From NCBI RefSeq assembly GCF_025515305.1, contig NZ_JAOPHT010000004.1, positions 248,001 through 312,000 of the forward strand: 64,000 nt of DNA, read 5' to 3'. Under the pieces are notes generated by a model. The model saw only the letters and a list, made by a program, of their open reading frames with translations, made no database searches and was not told where the DNA came from. A program made the position numbers and the translations under genes. This document shows positions 63,065-64,000 of the stretch, one piece after another. Origin of the DNA: Roseicyclus sediminis (GTDB lineage: Bacteria > Pseudomonadota > Alphaproteobacteria > Rhodobacterales > Rhodobacteraceae). Numbering within the stretch: the first letter of the stretch is position 1; the number at the start of each line of letters is the position of its first letter.

Positions 63065-64000
63065 ATGACCACGGACGCACCATATCTCATCATCGCCGCG
63101 GGCGGCACCGGGGGGCACATGTTCCCCGCCCAGGCGCTCGCCGAGGCGATGGTGCGCAGGGGCTGGCGCGTGGTGCTGTCGACGGATGCGCGGGGCGCGC
63201 GCTATGCGGGCGGCTTCCCCCACACCGTCGAGATCCGGCAGGTCGCGTCGGCCACCTTCGCGCGCGGGGGCATCCTGGCGAAGCTTCTCGTGCCGCTCCG
63301 GATCGCTGGCGGTGTGCTGCAGGCGACGCTCGGAATGCTGCGCGACCGGCCGTCGGCCGTCATCGGCTTCGGCGGATACCCGGCGATCCCCGCGATGGCG
63401 GCGGCCTGGCTGACGCGGCGGCCGCGCGCGCTGCACGAGCAGAACGGCGTGCTGGGCCGCGTCAACCGCGTCTTCGCCAAGCGGGTCGATTTCGTCGCCT
63501 GCGGCACCTGGCCCACGGCGTTGCCCGCGGGCGTGGCGGGCGTGCATACCGGCAACCCCGTCCGCGCCGCCATCCTGGAGCGTGCCGGCGCGCCCTACAT
63601 GCCGCCCGGCGACTGGCCGATGAGCCTTCTGGTCTTCGGCGGCAGCCAGGGCGCGCGGATCCTGTCCGACACGGTGCCCGCCGCCATCGGCCTTCTTCCC
63701 GATGCCCTGCGCGAGCGGATCCGCGTCGCGCAGCAGGCGCGGCCCGAGGATATCGAGCGCGTCGCAGGGGCCTATGCCACGATGGGGGTCCGGGCCGAGG
63801 TCGAACCCTTCTTCGCCGACATGCCCCGGCGCCTGACGGAGGCGCAACTCGTCATCGCCCGGTCCGGCGCCTCCTCGGTCGCGGATATCTGCGTCGTGGG
63901 CCGCCCCGCGATCTACATCCCGCTCGCCATCGCCATCCGGGACGAGCAGACGGCCAACGCGCGCGGCCCCGTGGACGCCGAGGCCGCCGTCCTCATCCCC
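63065..64000 (+). CDS. murG: N-acetylglucosaminyl transferase MurG, 5' part (runs off the window)
   Basis: The first 312 or so codons of the enzyme that adds GlcNAc to lipid I to make lipid II. The N-terminal [19 protein letters not shown] is the lipid-binding glycine loop, [11 protein letters not shown] and [13 protein letters not shown] follow, and [11 protein letters not shown] with [13 protein letters not shown] are in the UDP-GlcNAc half. The start ATG at 63065 has no strong RBS. The gene continues past base 64000. Confidence 0.95.
   Translation, partial: MTTDAPYLIIAAGGTGGHMFPAQALAEAMVRRGWRVVLSTDARGARYAGGFPHTVEIRQVASATFARGGILAKLLVPLRIAGGVLQATLGMLRDRPSAVIGFGGYPAIPAMAAAWLTRRPRALHEQNGVLGRVNRVFAKRVDFVACGTWPTALPAGVAGVHTGNPVRAAILERAGAPYMPPGDWPMSLLVFGGSQGARILSDTVPAAIGLLPDALRERIRVAQQARPEDIERVAGAYATMGVRAEVEPFFADMPRRLTEAQLVIARSGASSVADICVVGRPAIYIPLAIAIRDEQTANARGPVDAEAAVLIP

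Overview
The window is a GC-rich, gene-dense stretch of an alphaproteobacterial chromosome, most likely a member of the Rhodobacteraceae (Roseobacter group). The evidence for this is the dcw order mraZ-rsmH-ftsL-ftsI-murE-murF-mraY-murD-ftsW-murG with a structured RNA-like leader before mraZ, the choline-sulfate/choline/betaine locus betABC-betI with choXWV, a DUF1127 gene followed by CCUCCUCCC-loop hairpins (the CcaF1-CcsR arrangement known from Rhodobacter), the order hisB-hisH-hisA-hisF-hisE, and repeated 4-bp ATGA or 1-bp TGATG gene overlaps.

Layout. 1-488: 5' part of a phosphomannomutase gene. 619-3671: a three-gene set of a small membrane protein, a MoxR-type AAA ATPase and a VWA/metallopeptidase-like protein. 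3668-12297: osmoprotectant locus, betA, betB, betC and betI on the minus strand, divergent from choX-choW-choV, with a near-ideal BetI-type palindrome between the two arms. 12294-19421: acyl-CoA metabolism, glutaryl-CoA dehydrogenase plus a pair of acyl-CoA dehydrogenases (minus), then an ACAD10/11-like dehydrogenase-kinase pair, a thioesterase and a creatininase-family hydrolase (plus). 19535-23037: a photolyase-like protein with no N-terminal antenna domain, then clpP and clpX. 23111-26599: a DxD glycosyltransferase, a sugar transferase, a malonyl-CoA synthetase and tRNA-Tyr. 26733-29112: rlmB, a zinc-ribbon protein, a YHS-domain protein and a CoA-binding protein. 29213-32953: histidine genes, interrupted by an opposite-strand DUF2147 gene. 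33024-37163: a glycosyltransferase, tRNA-Gly, a secreted protein and two tandem pilin-like proteins that carry C-terminal beta-rich domains. 37274-46059: pyruvate carboxylase, lactate-dehydrogenase-like flavoprotein, UvrD/PcrA helicase, a LysE exporter with a divergent Lrp-type regulator. 46290-46785: DUF1127 gene plus six CcsR-like RNA hairpins. 46970-49310: MFS transporter and the Mrp/ApbC ATPase. 49311-64000: the mraZ leader and the dcw cluster, interrupted by an ACT-domain gene, a DUF418/TetR divergon and a VOC gene, and leaving the window inside murG.

How the genes fit together. BetC, BetA and BetB turn choline-O-sulfate and choline into glycine betaine, ChoXWV imports choline, and BetI probably controls both arms from one shared operator. 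The acyl-CoA block looks like catabolism of dicarboxylic and hydroxy acids. The most distinctive regulatory element is the six-hairpin array behind the DUF1127 gene. Five of the six stems have exact or near-exact pairing on the minus strand, and A-C mismatches on the plus strand become G-U wobbles on the minus strand, which independently fixes the transcribed strand. The least explained proteins are the two pilin-like tandem paralogues, the antenna-less photolyase relative and the secreted protein at 34715-35671.
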